Source: JBMNUL01 sp050946255
Lineage (GTDB): Bacteria; Actinomycetota; Coriobacteriia; Coriobacteriales; CADBOM01
Length of the DNA stretch: 15,733 nucleotides
NCBI GenBank assembly: GCA_050946255.1
Contig: JBMNUL010000048.1
Coordinates: 1 to 15,733 of the forward strand
Direction: 5' to 3'
The translations under genes were made by a program, and so were the position numbers. Below, in pieces: positions 1-6,180 of the stretch. The notes below the pieces were generated by a model that had not been told where the DNA came from, made no database searches, and worked only from the letters and a program-made list of their open reading frames with translations. How positions within the stretch are numbered: the stretch's first letter is position 1; every line of letters starts with the position of its first letter.

Positions 1-1264
1 TCGAAACGCGCTTCGAAGCTTCCTCGACATCCAATCTCTTCCTGAGCTCCGGGTCTTGCGTTGCGATGCCCATGGGGCAGTTGCCCGAATCGCAGATCCT
101 ATATTGCTGGCATCCGAGTGCGATTAATGCTGCAGTGGCGATTGCGACAGCGTCTGCGCCCATTGCGAGCGCTTTTGCGAAATCCGATGCCACCCTTAAG
201 CCCCCGGTGATGACGAGTTGCATCTTCGAGCCCGTCTCGTCCAGGAATTTCCTGGCACGGTAGAGCGCCAGCATAGTTGGAACGGAAGTGGACTCGCGTA
301 GGAGCAGGGGACTTGAACCTGTGGCTCCGCCTCTTCCGTCGATTGTCACGAAGTCGGCGCCGGAGCGCTCGATTACCGCGAGGTCGTTCTCGATGTGGCC
401 GGCTGAGATCTTGACTCCGATGGGCCTTCCATCCGAGCGATCGCGTAGCATGTCAACCATCTTGCGCAAGCCTTCTGGGCCATCGATTTCCGCGAACCGG
501 CTGGGGCTCTGGATGCTCTCTCCAACTGCTCGCCCTCGGATGCGCGCGATTTCCTCTGTGACCTTGCCCCCAGGGAGATGTCCTCCCATGCCGGGTTTGG
601 TGCCCTGCCCAATCTTTATCTCGATTGCATCAGCGCGCTTCAGGTTCTCATCTGTCGCGCTGTATTTGTTAGGGACATACTCGAAGATGTACTTGTATGC
701 GGCTTGACGCTCCTCGGGGAGAATTCCCCCCTCGCCGCTGCACATGGCGGTGCGGGCCATCGCAGACCCCTTTGCAAGCGCCACCTTCGCTTCCTTCGAC
801 AATGCCCCGAACGACATGTGCGAAATGTAGATGGGGCTGTCGAGGACCAAGGGCTTTTTTGCACCTGCACCAATAACGGTCTTGGTGCTCACGTCGTAGT
901 CGTCGTCAAGAGGCATCGGGTCGAGCTGTGCTCCCAGCAAGAGGATGTCATCCCAGTTCGGCATTGGCATTTTCGTTCCCATCGCCGCGCCTGGGGACTT
1001 GCCGCTAACCGCGATCTCATGGATCAGGTCCATGTATCGGATGGAGGTGTCGTGACGGATGAGTCCAGGGTCATATTCCGCACCCTGACCTGGAGTTGCT
1101 GGAACAGGGTCCGATGCGCTTTGCCCTTCATCTCCGTCATCTATCAGCACGAAAGCCGAGATGGGCTGCCCGCACACGGGACATTTCTCGAGTTCGGAGA
1201 TCGGAACACCCGTCTCCTCCTCGTCGTATATCGTTCCGCAAACCGTGCATCTGTATCTGGCCAT
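1..1264 (-). CDS. Glutamate synthase FMN-domain subunit with N-terminal rubredoxin-like ribbon (partial, 3' end outside window)
   Basis: I translated this gene from the reverse complement; 421 codons are present and it runs off the left edge. It starts MARYRCTVCG, preceded by a good SD (GGGAGGAA, about 7 nt before ATG). Residues 6-31 form a short rubredoxin-like or zinc-ribbon module (Cys6, Cys9, Cys28, Cys31), then a linker to about 65. The rest is the glutamate synthase FMN (TIM-barrel) domain, with SHMSFGALSKEA, IKIGQGTKPGMGGHLPG and DGRGGATGSSP. Near the edge Cys385-x5-Cys391-x4-Cys396 matches the iron-sulfur motif of GltB. The family transfers glutamine-derived ammonia to 2-oxoglutarate to make glutamate. 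In the stand-alone archaeal form the glutaminase and NADPH subunits are separate proteins, and neither is in view. The rubredoxin-like end could relay electrons, but that is inference. The class is sure; the exact substrate of such shortened homologues is less so. Confidence 0.85.
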   Translation of the reverse strand, partial: MARYRCTVCGTIYDEEETGVPISELEKCPVCGQPISAFVLIDDGDEGQSASDPVPATPGQGAEYDPGLIRHDTSIRYMDLIHEIAVSGKSPGAAMGTKMPMPNWDDILLLGAQLDPMPLDDDYDVSTKTVIGAGAKKPLVLDSPIYISHMSFGALSKEAKVALAKGSAMARTAMCSGEGGILPEERQAAYKYIFEYVPNKYSATDENLKRADAIEIKIGQGTKPGMGGHLPGGKVTEEIARIRGRAVGESIQSPSRFAEIDGPEGLRKMVDMLRDRSDGRPIGVKISAGHIENDLAVIERSGADFVTIDGRGGATGSSPLLLRESTSVPTMLALYRARKFLDETGSKMQLVITGGLRVASDFAKALAMGADAVAIATAALIALGCQQYRICDSGNCPMGIATQDPELRKRLDVEEASKRVS

Positions 1265-1270
1265 TACGTT

Positions 1271-1355
1271 CCTCCCTCACACGGGAATAGCATAACCTTA
1301 AAAATGTCAGATTTTCTTCAAATTCACAAAAAACTTAACAATCGAGGTATAAATT
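1271..1355. promoter_or_regulatory. Divergent promoter region between glutamate synthase and HAD phosphatase
   Basis: The 173-bp gap between the two divergent genes is AT-rich in the middle. On the plus strand TATAAAT (1348-1354) lies about 85 nt before the TTG start of the phosphatase and could be an archaeal TATA box. On the minus strand TTTTTAA (plus 1298-1304) lies about 35 nt before the glutamate synthase ATG. The SD sites are at 1271-1277 (minus) and 1424-1431 (plus). These are visual matches only; in a bacterium the same sequence could be read as -10 elements. Confidence 0.3.
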
Positions 1356-1437
1356 TCGGGTAAATTGTTTTCCGCTCGTCTCCCTGGGTCTATGGGATAA
1401 TCTTCACGGGTCAAACTTTCTTTAGAGGTGGTATCAG

Positions 1438-2196
1438 TTGGCAAAGGCATTCGCTAGTGATTTCGACGGCACCCTGTGGTTCTCCGGCGAGCAAGATCAT
1501 GTCAGGTCCTGTGATTTGGAAGCTATCAGCAGGTTCCGTTCCGAGGGAAACTTGTTTGGAGTGGCTTCTGGCAGGTCTCTTCGCGGGATAACCCTTGAAG
1601 TTGGGGATCTGCTGGATTTCGACTTCTATATCCTGGCTACGGGCGCTCTCGTTTTAGATGGAAACAAAGAGCCGATATGCAAGAAATGCGTCCATCCCGA
1701 GCTGGTGCAGCAGATATACGATTCTTATCAGCCGCGCGCGGAAATCGTCATCCATGGCAACGACACCGTCTACTCTTTTGGCGATCCTCTTCCGATGCAA
1801 ACTCATATTGATGCAATAGAGGAGATTGGCCCCGACATCTACGGGCTTTCGATGTGGGTCGGGAATCCAGAGAACGCTATCGCGGTGGCAGAAGAGATCA
1901 ACCGCGATTTTGGGGACAGCGTCTCAGCGTATGCCAACAGGAGCAACGTCGATGTGGCACCGGCAGGTTGTTCCAAGGGGAGGGCTGTAGAGCTGTTGAA
2001 GCAGCATTTCAAGACCAGCTGCATAGCGGCGATAGGGGACTCCTTCAACGACGTTCCCATGCTCGAGAGCGCCGACATTTCATTTACCTTCAATCGGTCA
2101 CCCCAGGACGTGCGGGAGAGGGCCGGTAACGTCGTGGATACCGTTGCCGACGCGATTTCAATCGTGGAGAATCTCGACCAGGAGCTTTTCCGCTAA
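1438..2196 (+). CDS. HAD superfamily IIB (Cof-type) phosphatase
   Basis: A 252-residue protein with all four HAD motifs: DFDGT with Asp8 and Asp10 (nucleophile and acid/base), Ser44 in GVASGRS, Lys180 in CSKGRAVELL, and GDSFNDVPML with Asp201 and Asp205 (Mg binding). The spacing between motifs 2 and 3, with the cap domain at roughly residues 80-175, is that of class IIB enzymes, which hydrolyse sugar phosphates, phosphoglycolate or other small phosphoesters. The substrate cannot be read from sequence. The start is TTG, chosen because AGAGGTGG ends about 6 nt upstream and the first residues run straight into motif 1. It is a single-gene unit, divergent from the glutamate synthase and convergent with the DUF2284 gene, and is closed by a strong stem-loop. 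Confidence 0.85.
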   Translation: MAKAFASDFDGTLWFSGEQDHVRSCDLEAISRFRSEGNLFGVASGRSLRGITLEVGDLLDFDFYILATGALVLDGNKEPICKKCVHPELVQQIYDSYQPRAEIVIHGNDTVYSFGDPLPMQTHIDAIEEIGPDIYGLSMWVGNPENAIAVAEEINRDFGDSVSAYANRSNVDVAPAGCSKGRAVELLKQHFKTSCIAAIGDSFNDVPMLESADISFTFNRSPQDVRERAGNVVDTVADAISIVENLDQELFR

Positions 2197-2201
2197 GAAT
2201 C

Positions 2202-2234
2202 CTCGGCCTGAGGTCACGTTGACCTCAGGCCGAG
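2202..2234. terminator. Perfect 15-bp stem-loop between convergent genes
   Basis: CTCGGCCTGAGGTCA (2202-2216), a CGT loop, and its exact reverse complement (2220-2234) begin 5 nt after the stop of the HAD phosphatase. The convergent DUF2284 gene ends at 2306. The stem is GC-rich and would be very stable. No clear T-run follows on either strand (TGTTATATCA on the plus side), so it is not a textbook intrinsic terminator. It may act as a bidirectional terminator or as a 3'-end RNA stabiliser. Confidence 0.6.
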
Positions 2235-2305
2235 TGTTATATCACATATCATCAATCAATTTGCCAACTGAGATCCTTAAGCCCCTGGGCCGCCTGTGGT
2301 CGATG

Positions 2306-2836
2306 CTAGACGAGCACGCAGCTCACATACGCCATGGTGCCAGGTCCGTGGTTGTAGTCCATGTTAGCCGCCTTGCAGACGTCCGAGACCACCAGTCCGG
2401 CTGCTTCCATTGCGGTTGTGGCGATCTTGGGGAACCTGCACGGCTCATCGGGATAGGTGCACTCATCGCAAATGGAGCATCCGCCTGCTCCGAGCACGAG
2501 TGCATCGGGGTATTCGTCTGCCATGATCTTCGCGAGCTTGTTGAGGCGCTTCTTGTGGATGTCCCCAAGTTCCATCATGCTCTCGAAGTCGAACTCGTCT
2601 TCCAGTTCAATGAACGACTGGAAAACGTAGCAGGTGGTCATTCTGTCGAATATCTTCTGGAATTCCTCGATGTCTCCGCATGCGGGAGGGCACATCCAGC
2701 TCTTCTTGTAGAATCCGCAGGTATTGGCCTCGCACATATTGCGGACCTCGCCGCGGACCTTGAGATTCGATGCATCTGTTTTGCCGGTGTACTCGAATCC
2801 GAGCTCGTCTATGATCTCTTGAATATCTCTGGTCAT
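2306..2836 (-). CDS. DUF2284 family predicted metal-binding protein
   Basis: A 176-residue soluble protein starting MTRDIQEIIDELGF. This start is chosen over an upstream ATG in the same frame because AAAGGAG lies about 8 nt before it. Two cysteine clusters are visible: Cys35-x4-Cys40-x8-Cys49-x3-Cys53 (with MCPPACG) and Cys120-x2-Cys123-x2-Cys126-x6-Cys133 (CSICDECTYPDEPC), the latter resembling a ferredoxin-type iron-sulfur motif. The layout and length match the DUF2284 family of anaerobes and methanogens, thought to bind iron-sulfur clusters or other metals; the biochemical role is not known to me. It lies downstream of the SpoU methyltransferase on the same strand with a 164-bp gap, so it probably has its own promoter. 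Confidence 0.75.
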   Translation of the reverse strand: MTRDIQEIIDELGFEYTGKTDASNLKVRGEVRNMCEANTCGFYKKSWMCPPACGDIEEFQKIFDRMTTCYVFQSFIELEDEFDFESMMELGDIHKKRLNKLAKIMADEYPDALVLGAGGCSICDECTYPDEPCRFPKIATTAMEAAGLVVSDVCKAANMDYNHGPGTMAYVSCVLV

Positions 2837-3000
2837 TCCGGTCTCTCCTTTACTCGATATTGCTGCGGGCCTCGATCGTGCAGGCAAAATCCAGGAAAAC
2901 TACCTCGTTTCAAGGCGCAATCTACCCAATTCAATTTTCATGTTGCAAATAATACTCTCTGGATGCCAGTTTGTTTGGGAATAGATGAGAATTTGTCTGT

Positions 3001-3843
3001 TTATCCTCGGGCCCTCATCACTTCCCAAAGAGCCACTGCGCTAGATGCCGCGACGTTCAGCGAATCCACCCCGTGCTTCATTGGGATTTTCACGGACAGG
3101 TCGCATCTGCTGATAGTGCGGGGCGAGAGCCCTGTGCCCTCCGTTCCGAAAATCATTGCGATTTTCCCATCCATCGGGATTCTCGGGTCGTTCAAGGGGA
3201 GGGAACCGTCGCCCAATGCCATCGCGGCCACAGTGAACCCCAATTTGTGGAGGAGGGAGATCCCCGGGTCCGACCAGTCGTTGGGTTTCTGGGTTCCGAT
3301 TCTGGCCCAGGGGACTTGGAATACTGTTCCCATGGAGACCCTGATCGCCCTTCTGTAGAGCGGGTCATAGCAGGCAGGGGATACCAGAACAGCATCTGCG
3401 CCCATGGCAGCGGCGGACCTGAATATCGCGCCGACATTCGTGTAGTCCCTTATGTCCTCCAGCACCGCCACCACTTCTGCTCCGTTGAGAACTTCCTCTG
3501 GAGTCTTTTCTGGTGGGCGCCTGAACGCGCAGAGGGCACCTCGATGGATGCTGAAGCCGGTGAGCTTCTCCAGTTCATCTGGAGGGAGCGTGAAGACCTC
3601 GAAATCCGGGTTCAAATTCTCGGCTTTCGATATGGCAACTTCCAGTGTTGGCAGAAACTTCTTGTCGGTGAGCATGCTGATCGGGAAGTTCCCCGCATCG
3701 AGGGACCGATAGATTACCTCTATTGTCTCAGCGATGAAGATCGCCCGGCTGGGTTCCACCTTGCTGCGGAGTTGCAGGTCGGTCAACCTTTCGAAGACAT
3801 CCAGCCTGCTGTCGTCCAGACTTTGCAGTTCCAAGACTCCCAT
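3001..3843 (-). CDS. SpoU/TrmH-family RNA 2'-O-methyltransferase
   Basis: A 280-residue protein. Residues 1-115 form a substrate-binding N-terminal domain (with ETIEVIYRSL and SIHRGALCAFRRP). Residues 125-275 form the knotted SPOUT methyltransferase domain with the three standard motifs: NVGAIFRSAAAMGADAVL (Asn136, Arg142), IFGTEGTGLS (232-240), and VKIPMKHGVDSLNVAASSAVALWE (251-274). These bind S-adenosylmethionine and methylate a ribose 2'-OH in rRNA or tRNA. The N-terminal style recalls the rRNA methyltransferases of Actinobacteria more than typical archaeal TrmH proteins, which hints at transfer if the host is an archaeon. The ATG is preceded by GAGGTGA at about 8 nt. The target nucleotide cannot be named from sequence. 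Confidence 0.85.
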   Translation of the reverse strand: MGVLELQSLDDSRLDVFERLTDLQLRSKVEPSRAIFIAETIEVIYRSLDAGNFPISMLTDKKFLPTLEVAISKAENLNPDFEVFTLPPDELEKLTGFSIHRGALCAFRRPPEKTPEEVLNGAEVVAVLEDIRDYTNVGAIFRSAAAMGADAVLVSPACYDPLYRRAIRVSMGTVFQVPWARIGTQKPNDWSDPGISLLHKLGFTVAAMALGDGSLPLNDPRIPMDGKIAMIFGTEGTGLSPRTISRCDLSVKIPMKHGVDSLNVAASSAVALWEVMRARG

Positions 3844-3884
3844 TTGGTTCTCACCTCGAAATGATTATTCCATTGAGGGATGGG

Positions 3885-4044
3885 GAAATCCAACATCAAT
3901 CGTATGGGCGAGGAAGTCAAACATCGACCTAAATATCTATAGAAATCCCACATCAATCAGCGGCAATGAAAGTCAAACTTCCACCAATGGTGCATGGGAG
4001 TCCAACTTCGATTGAAAGAAGGATATTGGAGCCCAACTTCGATT
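3885..4044. repeat. Array of six degenerate 17-nt direct repeats, period about 28 nt
   Basis: Six copies at 3885-3901, 3913-3929, 3942-3958, 3969-3985, 3997-4013 and 4028-4044, separated by 10-14 unrelated bases. The consensus is GAAGTCCAACWTCGATY. Seven columns are invariant (positions 3, 6, 9, 10, 12, 13 and 15). Copies pair up by similarity: 1 with 3, 2 with 4, 5 with 6. Each copy is a rough dyad (GAAGT-CCA-ACTTC). The array fills the divergent gap between the SpoU methyltransferase and the zinc-ribbon gene. Spacers are too short and repeats too varied for CRISPR. Possible roles are multiple operator sites, a repeated RNA element, or a decayed mobile or satellite sequence. Confidence 0.75.
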
Positions 4045-4047
4045 ACA

Positions 4048-4068
4048 GCTCGCAAAATTTTTTTGAGC
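4048..4068 (+). terminator. T-run with small inverted repeat after the repeat array
   Basis: GCTC at 4048 and GAGC ending at 4068 flank CGCAAAA followed by seven T (4058-4064). A T-run on the coding strand is the usual archaeal termination signal. If the repeat array is transcribed rightwards, this would end that transcript just after the sixth copy. Equally it may simply be part of the AT-rich promoter of the next gene. Confidence 0.3.
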
Positions 4069-4091
4069 ACTTTTTATTTTCTGACTATTTA

Positions 4092-4144
4092 CAATATTTT
4101 TACGTACAAGTGATAGAGTGAGCTAAATCAGTATTTCTGATTTA
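4092..4144 (+). promoter_or_regulatory. AT-rich promoter region with 8-bp palindrome before the zinc-ribbon gene
   Basis: CAATATTTTTAC (4092-4103) is a candidate TATA element. An exact inverted repeat follows: TAAATCAG (4124-4131), loop TATTT, CTGATTTA (4137-4144). It ends about 20 nt before the SD-like G-run (4167-4172) and 33 nt before the TTG start. Its position, near a transcription start predicted 25-30 nt after the TATA candidate, suits a repressor operator or a 5'-leader hairpin. No regulator family is identified. Confidence 0.4.
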
Positions 4145-4177
4145 TTTGTGTACTTTCAGTTAGACAGGGGGGACAAA

Positions 4178-4975
4178 TTGTTTTGCAGACAATGCGGTAA
4201 TCAAATCCCAGATGGTGCGAAGTTCTGCAATAAGTGCGGAGCTCCGGTAGAGGGCCAAGCCCAGCAAGCCCAGCAAGCCCAGCAAGCCCAGCCCGGTTCT
4301 TCTCCTCAGCAGGCTCAGCAGCAGCCCTATCAGCCGCAGCAGCCAGTGAACGAGCAGACCTATCAGCCGCAGCAACCCGTGAACCAACAGCCCTATCAGC
4401 CGCAGCAGCCTGTGAATCAGCAGCCCTATCAGCCGCAGCCTCCGCAGGGTGGTTATTACGACGGACAGGGAGCAATGAACGGGACCAAAGATTATAACAA
4501 GTTGGGCGGATGGCTGCTTTTGTTTGTGATTCTCTCCATAGTGGACATTGTCTTAGGAGTCATTCTCATTATCCCGGTTATCGGTGACTGGATAGATTAT
4601 GGCGAGTACGTCACGATTTTCTACGGGAGTGGAATCAGCATCGGTTTCTGGGGTTATATAGTCATGTTCTTCGTCGGCGTTGTCCTCGTGGCATTGCAAG
4701 TCTATATGATCTTCAAGCGAAACGAGAATTTCCTATTGTTCTACCAGCTGTCCATCTTCGCGATGATCATTGCCATATGCTTCTATACATTCGGATTCTA
4801 TATGCCTGTGGGAGGTTCCATTTCTACTGAAATTGGCCAGATAATCGGAGAGATAATCTCGTTGCTGCTCTTCACCCTCTACTATTGCAGGTCTGTCCGA
4901 GTCCATGTCTACATGGGAAGCGACAACTACATGAAGAAGGCAATTATAAAGTTCAAGCCAGCTTCTGCTAATTAG
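4178..4975 (+). CDS. Zinc-ribbon, Gln/Pro-rich, four-helix membrane protein (DUF2569-like C-terminus)
   Basis: The chosen start is TTG at 4178, giving MFCRQCGNQIPDGAKFCNKCG, with an SD-like G-run about 6 nt upstream; an in-frame GTG 30 nt earlier lacks an SD. The protein has 265 residues. Residues 3-20 are a zinc ribbon (Cys3, Cys6, Cys17, Cys20). About 27-92 is a low-complexity stretch with QA(Q) units and three copies plus a partial fourth of an 11-residue YQPQQPVNxQx unit. Four hydrophobic segments follow at about 109-136, 157-179, 184-210 and 216-240. The tail (RSVRVHVYMGSDNYMKKA) resembles the end of DUF2569 membrane proteins. The function is unknown. The ribbon and flexible linker presumably lie on one side of the membrane. 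The gene stands alone, divergent from the methyltransferase and convergent with murB. Confidence 0.75.
   Translation: MFCRQCGNQIPDGAKFCNKCGAPVEGQAQQAQQAQQAQPGSSPQQAQQQPYQPQQPVNEQTYQPQQPVNQQPYQPQQPVNQQPYQPQPPQGGYYDGQGAMNGTKDYNKLGGWLLLFVILSIVDIVLGVILIIPVIGDWIDYGEYVTIFYGSGISIGFWGYIVMFFVGVVLVALQVYMIFKRNENFLLFYQLSIFAMIIAICFYTFGFYMPVGGSISTEIGQIIGEIISLLLFTLYYCRSVRVHVYMGSDNYMKKAIIKFKPASAN
4256..4444 (+). repeat. In-frame coding repeats: 9-nt units then 33-nt tandem units
   Basis: Three GCCCAGCAA units at 4259-4285 are followed by a 33-nt tandem repeat: 4328-4360, 4361-4393 and 4394-4426, with a partial copy from 4427. Each 33-nt unit begins TATCAGCCGCAGC and encodes 11 residues. Copies differ mostly at third codon positions, which suggests expansion followed by selection on the protein sequence. 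The unit number is likely to vary between strains. Confidence 0.85.
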
Positions 4976-5028
4976 TCAGAGGGACATAGGCGAAACGACA
5001 AGCTCGGGATACTGTCGATCTGGGGGGT

Positions 5029-5946
5029 TTATTCTTCAAATCCCCAAAGCCGGACTTCAGGCTGAAGATCGACACCCGAGCTTTCTTTCACTGCCTTCTG
5101 GACGTCTCTTATAACACTCAGGACATCCTCTGCGGTAGCTCCGCCTGTGTTCACAACGAAGCCACAGTGTTTTTCGGATACCATTGCCTTCCCAACCCTG
5201 TGTCCGCGCATTCCAGCATCTTGGATAAGCTTGCCGGCGAAGTATCCCCTTGGGCGCTTGAATGTGCTTCCAGCGCTTGCCATATCAAGTGGTTGCTTCG
5301 CCTCGCGTCTGGCTTTGAGGTCGTCCATCCTCGCGCGTATTGCAATTCGATCATCGGGCGAAAGCTCGAGATGGGCGGAGAGCACGATCTGCCCGTTGTC
5401 GGACATGCTGCTGTGCCTGTAACTCCAATCGGCTTCCGCTGCAGGCACTTTGGAAATGCTTCCGTCTCTGTTCAGGCACACTACACCGGTGCACACGTTC
5501 TTGAACTCTCCGTCATAGGCTCCGGCGTTCATTATCGCGGCGCCTCCGATAGAACCCGGTATTCCACTGGCGAACTCGTATCCAGCCAGTCCCGCAGTGC
5601 AGGCCGCCTCCGCCACATCTTTGTTCGTGGCGCCCGCCTGCACATCTATGGAATTACCGGAAATCGATATGTCTGACATCCTCGCGCCGATGGCGATGAC
5701 CAAACCCTCGAGTCCACGGTCTGCCACCAGCACGTTGCTCCCGCATCCGAGGACACGCCATGGGGCTCCCGACATCTCTGCGGCTTCTATCGCGACCCTG
5801 ATCTCCATCGGCTCCGATGGAAACACCATGAAGTTCACCGGTCCACCGACCTCGAATGTCGTGTGAAGGCTCATCGGCTCGTCTTCGAGTATCTGCTCAG
5901 GGGAGAAAGACTCTCTGAGCAGTCTCCCCAATAACTCCTTGTCCAT
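5029..5946 (-). CDS. murB: UDP-N-acetylenolpyruvoylglucosamine reductase (MurB, type II)
   Basis: A 305-residue protein matching MurB over its whole length. The FAD-binding part has VLGCGSNVLVAD (about 65-76) and GYEFASGIPGSIGGAAIMNAGAYDGE (about 122-147). Catalytic residues are present: Tyr176-Arg177 in SYRHS, Ser227 in GSTFK (proton donor), and Glu297 in QPEVRLWG. The length fits type II MurB. The enzyme uses NADPH to reduce UDP-GlcNAc enolpyruvate to UDP-MurNAc, a cytoplasmic step of peptidoglycan synthesis. No other mur gene is in the window. In a bacterium this is ordinary; in a wall-less archaeon it would be a striking transferred gene with an unclear substrate. The ATG is preceded by GGAGG about 10 nt upstream. 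It follows the aldo/keto reductase on the same strand with a 234-nt gap. Confidence 0.9.
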   Translation of the reverse strand: MDKELLGRLLRESFSPEQILEDEPMSLHTTFEVGGPVNFMVFPSEPMEIRVAIEAAEMSGAPWRVLGCGSNVLVADRGLEGLVIAIGARMSDISISGNSIDVQAGATNKDVAEAACTAGLAGYEFASGIPGSIGGAAIMNAGAYDGEFKNVCTGVVCLNRDGSISKVPAAEADWSYRHSSMSDNGQIVLSAHLELSPDDRIAIRARMDDLKARREAKQPLDMASAGSTFKRPRGYFAGKLIQDAGMRGHRVGKAMVSEKHCGFVVNTGGATAEDVLSVIRDVQKAVKESSGVDLQPEVRLWGFEE

Positions 5947-6180
5947 TCCCCAGAGTCCTCCAATTGGCCTTGTCCCGCTACATCGCTATTGGCTCTCATG
6001 CTCGTTCCATCCTAGTGGCTCGTGCGAGAGCGCATCCTCGTAACCTGACGCTTGCTAGAGCTCGGTCTCATCTACGATACGTGCTCGATAGCACATCCCC
6101 CCGGCGCAACCGGTCCGCGCGCAACCGATGCGATCCCCAAAATCATATCCCATGTGCGGGTTCTTTGCGGAAGGCCGGCG
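5947..6180. other. 234-nt gap without a recognisable gene
   Basis: This lies between murB and the aldo/keto reductase, both on the minus strand. Open frames here are short and arginine-rich, with no family resemblance. It contains a 9-nt direct repeat GCGCAACCG (6104-6112 and 6119-6127) and a small hairpin GTGCT-CGAT-AGCAC near 6081-6094. I see no tRNA, SRP or RNase P signature and no clear TATA box. It could be a long leader of murB or an unrecognised structured RNA. Confidence 0.3.

Noticed and set aside
578..1363. 261-codon plus-strand ORF opposite the glutamate synthase gene
   Set aside because: The minus strand carries an unmistakable glutamate synthase domain; the plus frame has no SD and no family resemblance.
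2144..3358. 404-codon plus-strand ORF across three loci
   Set aside because: It overlaps the HAD phosphatase end, the stem-loop, DUF2284 and the methyltransferase, all well-supported; it is a shadow frame.
3734..4015. Short plus-strand ORF through the repeat array (NPTSI/KSNID/ESNFD units)
   Set aside because: Its first part is antisense to the methyltransferase gene, it has no SD, and the apparent peptide repeat is explained by the DNA repeat period; the units do not all stay in frame.
3885..4044. CRISPR array
   Set aside because: Repeats are only 17 nt and diverge from each other, spacers are 10-14 nt, and there are no cas genes in the window.
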